Below are positions 62,472 to 64,000 of a DNA stretch of 64,000 bases, in pieces. The position numbers were made by a program, and so were the translations under genes. Where the stretch lies: contig NZ_AUDE01000024.1 of NCBI RefSeq assembly GCF_000425305.1, positions 23,986-87,985 on the forward strand, given 5' to 3'. The DNA comes from Psychroserpens burtonensis DSM 12212 (GTDB taxonomy: Bacteria; Bacteroidota; Bacteroidia; Flavobacteriales; Flavobacteriaceae). Within the stretch, counting starts at the first letter, position 1; the number at the start of each line of letters is the position of its first letter. The notes beneath the pieces were generated by a model. The model ran no database searches and was not told the origin of the DNA. It worked only from the letters and a program-made list of their open reading frames with translations.

Positions 62472-62844
62472 CGATATCTTGAGCTATAAATCCCATTTAT
62501 CAAGTTTTGTTAATATAATTTACAGTTTGTAATTACTTCACCATACCTAACTTTTAGGGTAACTCACAATTTTTTTATTTCTAACGATTATAAAAAGTCA
62601 CAATTTATAACACTTGAATTACTACCTACGTAATTCAAGTGTTTTTAAGACGTAATTTCAAGGCGTATTTGAAAACGTTTTGTCAAAAAACCAATAGCTA
62701 TAAATTGAAAAATTATTAAAAGTGTGAGTCTTGTTTTTATAATTCATAGTATTATTGAATAATGACTTTCTTTGTTCTTAGTTTTAGTTTAGCCCCCAAT
62801 AAGTTCGGAGTGTTATTTTAAATTTCAAATAATACCTTTGAGAT
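62472..62844. other. Gap before the IS, with an orphan terminator and the probable IS left end
   Basis: Upstream of the transposase gene the region is AT-rich. A hairpin terminator lies at 62610-62646. The IS left boundary must lie between that terminator and 62845; TAGCCCCCAATAAG (about 62790) is a candidate terminal inverted repeat, but its partner is outside the window. Confidence 0.45.
62610..62646 (+). terminator. Orphan terminator upstream of the IS
   Basis: ACACTTGAATTAC (62610-62622) and GTAATTCAAGTGT (62630-62642) form a perfect 13-bp stem with a T-run. No plus-strand gene precedes it; the nearest plus-strand gene ends near 60082 and uvrB is on the minus strand. Confidence 0.8.
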
Positions 62845-63156
62845 ATGAAATACAAGAAATGGAGTCTAGCAGAAAAGTTAGAAATTTTAGCCTCATGCGA
62901 TGACATAGGAGTTGTAGAATCCTGTCGTAAATACAGCGTTAGTACAGGGACTTTATACAGCTGGAAGAAGAAGCACGAGAGTCAGGGCGAAGCAGGCTTA
63001 AAAGTTACTTATGATGTTCGTAGTAAAGAATTAAAACAAGCACAGGAGGAAAACAGAATACTCCGTAAGTTGTTAAGTAATAAAGAGATTGAATTAGAAG
63101 TACAACGTGAACTTTTAAAAAAAAAGTTTGGGACATCCGATCCAAGAAAGATTTAG
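62845..63156 (+). CDS. IS3-family transposase OrfA
   Basis: A 103-residue protein. The N-terminal HTH (WSLAEKLEILASCDDIGVVE, KYSVSTGTLYSWKKKHE) is followed by a leucine-zipper-like coil (ELKQAQEENRILRKLL) and a basic end. OrfA binds the IS ends. Its 3' part carries an A9G slippery stretch (63117-63126). A -1 shift there would fuse it to OrfB in the usual IS3 manner. Confidence 0.92.
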   Translation: MKYKKWSLAEKLEILASCDDIGVVESCRKYSVSTGTLYSWKKKHESQGEAGLKVTYDVRSKELKQAQEENRILRKLLSNKEIELEVQRELLKKKFGTSDPRKI

Positions 63157-64000
63157 TAGATACTGTTTTTAACACATATAAAATCAGTAAAACTAGCATA
63201 ATCAATATGGTAGGAATGGTTCACAGCAGTTATTATCGCAGACCAAGCTTTGGAAGAAAAGGAAATAAGCCAAGTGAGTTTACGTATCATAATAAGAATG
63301 GATTAGTTACTCAGGATGCTGTTATTGCGTCTGTAAAGACCATACTAAGTCATCCTTTTATAGATTGTGGCTACAGATTAATGACTTCTTATTTGACTCG
63401 AGATGGTTATGTAATCAACCATAAAAAGCTGTACAGAATAATGAAAGAAGCGAACCTATTGAAGTTAGAAGACCGCATTGACAGGAGCGGTTCTGGGCGT
63501 AAGTTTGTTAAATTCAGAAAAGTAAAAACTACAAAACCTTTTGATTGTTTAGAAATGGACATAAAGATGGTTTGGATTCCTAGCGCTGGTAAAAACGCTT
63601 ATTTGCTATCTGTAATAGATGTTCATACGCGAAGAATATTAATAGACCTTTTTGCCTTTTCAATTAAACAAGCTCAAGTGATAACATTGCTGTCTGACTT
63701 ATTTATGAACTATCAATACCCTAACAATGTAGTGATTAGAAGTGATAATGGAAGTCAATTTATTGCCAACAATGTAAGAGAATATCTAGGACTTATAGGA
63801 GTGGCCCAAGAATTTACACATATAGCAACACCAGAAGAAAATGCTCACATAGAGGCCTATCACGGAATTTTAAAGAAAGAAGTTTTTCAGCGATTTGAAT
63901 ATAGAACCTTTGGAGAAATAGAAAAAATCCTTAAAGAATATGTTTTATTTTACAACAAAGAAAGGCTTCACGGACTATTAGGAAGAATAACACCAATGGA
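63111..64000 (+). CDS. IS3-family transposase OrfB, DDE integrase core (cut by window end)
   Basis: The frame is -1 relative to OrfA and open from 63111 to the window edge. No ATG precedes 63207, so expression by frameshifting at the A9G run is likely. The rve core is visible: LEMDIKMVW (first catalytic Asp), IRSDNGSQF (second Asp), and PEENAHIEAYHGILKKE (Glu), followed by YNKERLHGLLG. It belongs to the IS150-like group of IS3. The right inverted repeat is outside the window. Confidence 0.92.

Larger units (their letters stand above)
62760..64000 (+). mobile_element. IS3-family (IS150-like) insertion sequence, partial
   Basis: OrfA and OrfB in the -1 arrangement, plus a complete DDE core up to the window edge, identify the element. 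It continues beyond base 64000. The left boundary is only approximate, and no target-site duplication could be checked. Confidence 0.85.

Noticed and set aside
1..64000. tRNA, rRNA, tmRNA and 6S RNA genes
   Set aside because: No cloverleaf, conserved rRNA stretch or similar structure was recognised by eye in the gaps; a covariance-model scan could not be run.

Overview
The window looks like chromosome from a marine-type member of the Flavobacteriaceae (Bacteroidota). The DNA is AT-rich. Promoters fit the Bacteroidota pattern TTG-N(20-21)-TAnnTTTG (sucC, grpE, yceI, the VOC gene). Many products are lipoproteins, TonB-dependent receptors, CarboxypepD_reg-like proteins or other typical Bacteroidota families. 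No rRNA, tRNA, CRISPR array or prophage was seen.

Layout. 0-7.3 kb: the 3' end of a TonB-dependent receptor, a DUF2141 protein, a CBM9-like gene split by one stop, then isolated accessory genes (CPBP protease, DUF3095 protein, P-loop kinase, secreted acetolactate decarboxylase-like lipoprotein, sterol desaturase-like protein) separated by long AT-rich gaps. 8-15.8 kb: a compact module of DUF58, a Cys-rich membrane protein, MoxR ATPase, DUF4350, DUF4129, a multi-TM protein and SpoIIM, with a divergent RDD gene; it probably forms an envelope machine driven by the MoxR ATPase. 15.9-22.4 kb: a YD-repeat-like secreted protein next to a duplicated rdd 3' end, PH-domain and TRIC-like genes, then several damaged lipoprotein or secreted genes around an intact serine hydrolase. 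22.4-31 kb: M3 peptidase flanked by two different heptamer tandem arrays and a 200-bp inverted-repeat element, cyclophilin/Nudix divergent pair, acyltransferase, ECF sigma operon, NDH-2, lysoplasmalogenase. 31-35 kb: TonB receptor plus TonB. 35-38.9 kb: VOC/HxlR pair, heavily decayed genes, and an RluA gene with no canonical start codon.

39-64 kb is mostly housekeeping: a methyltransferase, YceI, grpE-dnaJ, a long co-directional run (NatAB-like ABC exporter, MscS channel, DUF6268, NtrC-type response regulator without a DNA-binding domain, PPK2), an M28 peptidase operon, lysA with an ACT-like partner, sucC, cysH, DUF1456, TerB-like, uvrB. The window ends inside an IS3-family insertion sequence.

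The most striking theme is gene decay and non-canonical gene structure. At least seven genes are broken by stops or frameshifts, and several frameshifts sit in homopolymers. Two otherwise intact genes start at ATA followed by an A-run. One pseudogene carries three stops at positions that appear to have been tryptophan codons. No single new defence or biosynthetic system is evident. The best leads are the ATA-start genes, the rdd-tail duplication, and a dispersed repeat lying just upstream of accessory genes.
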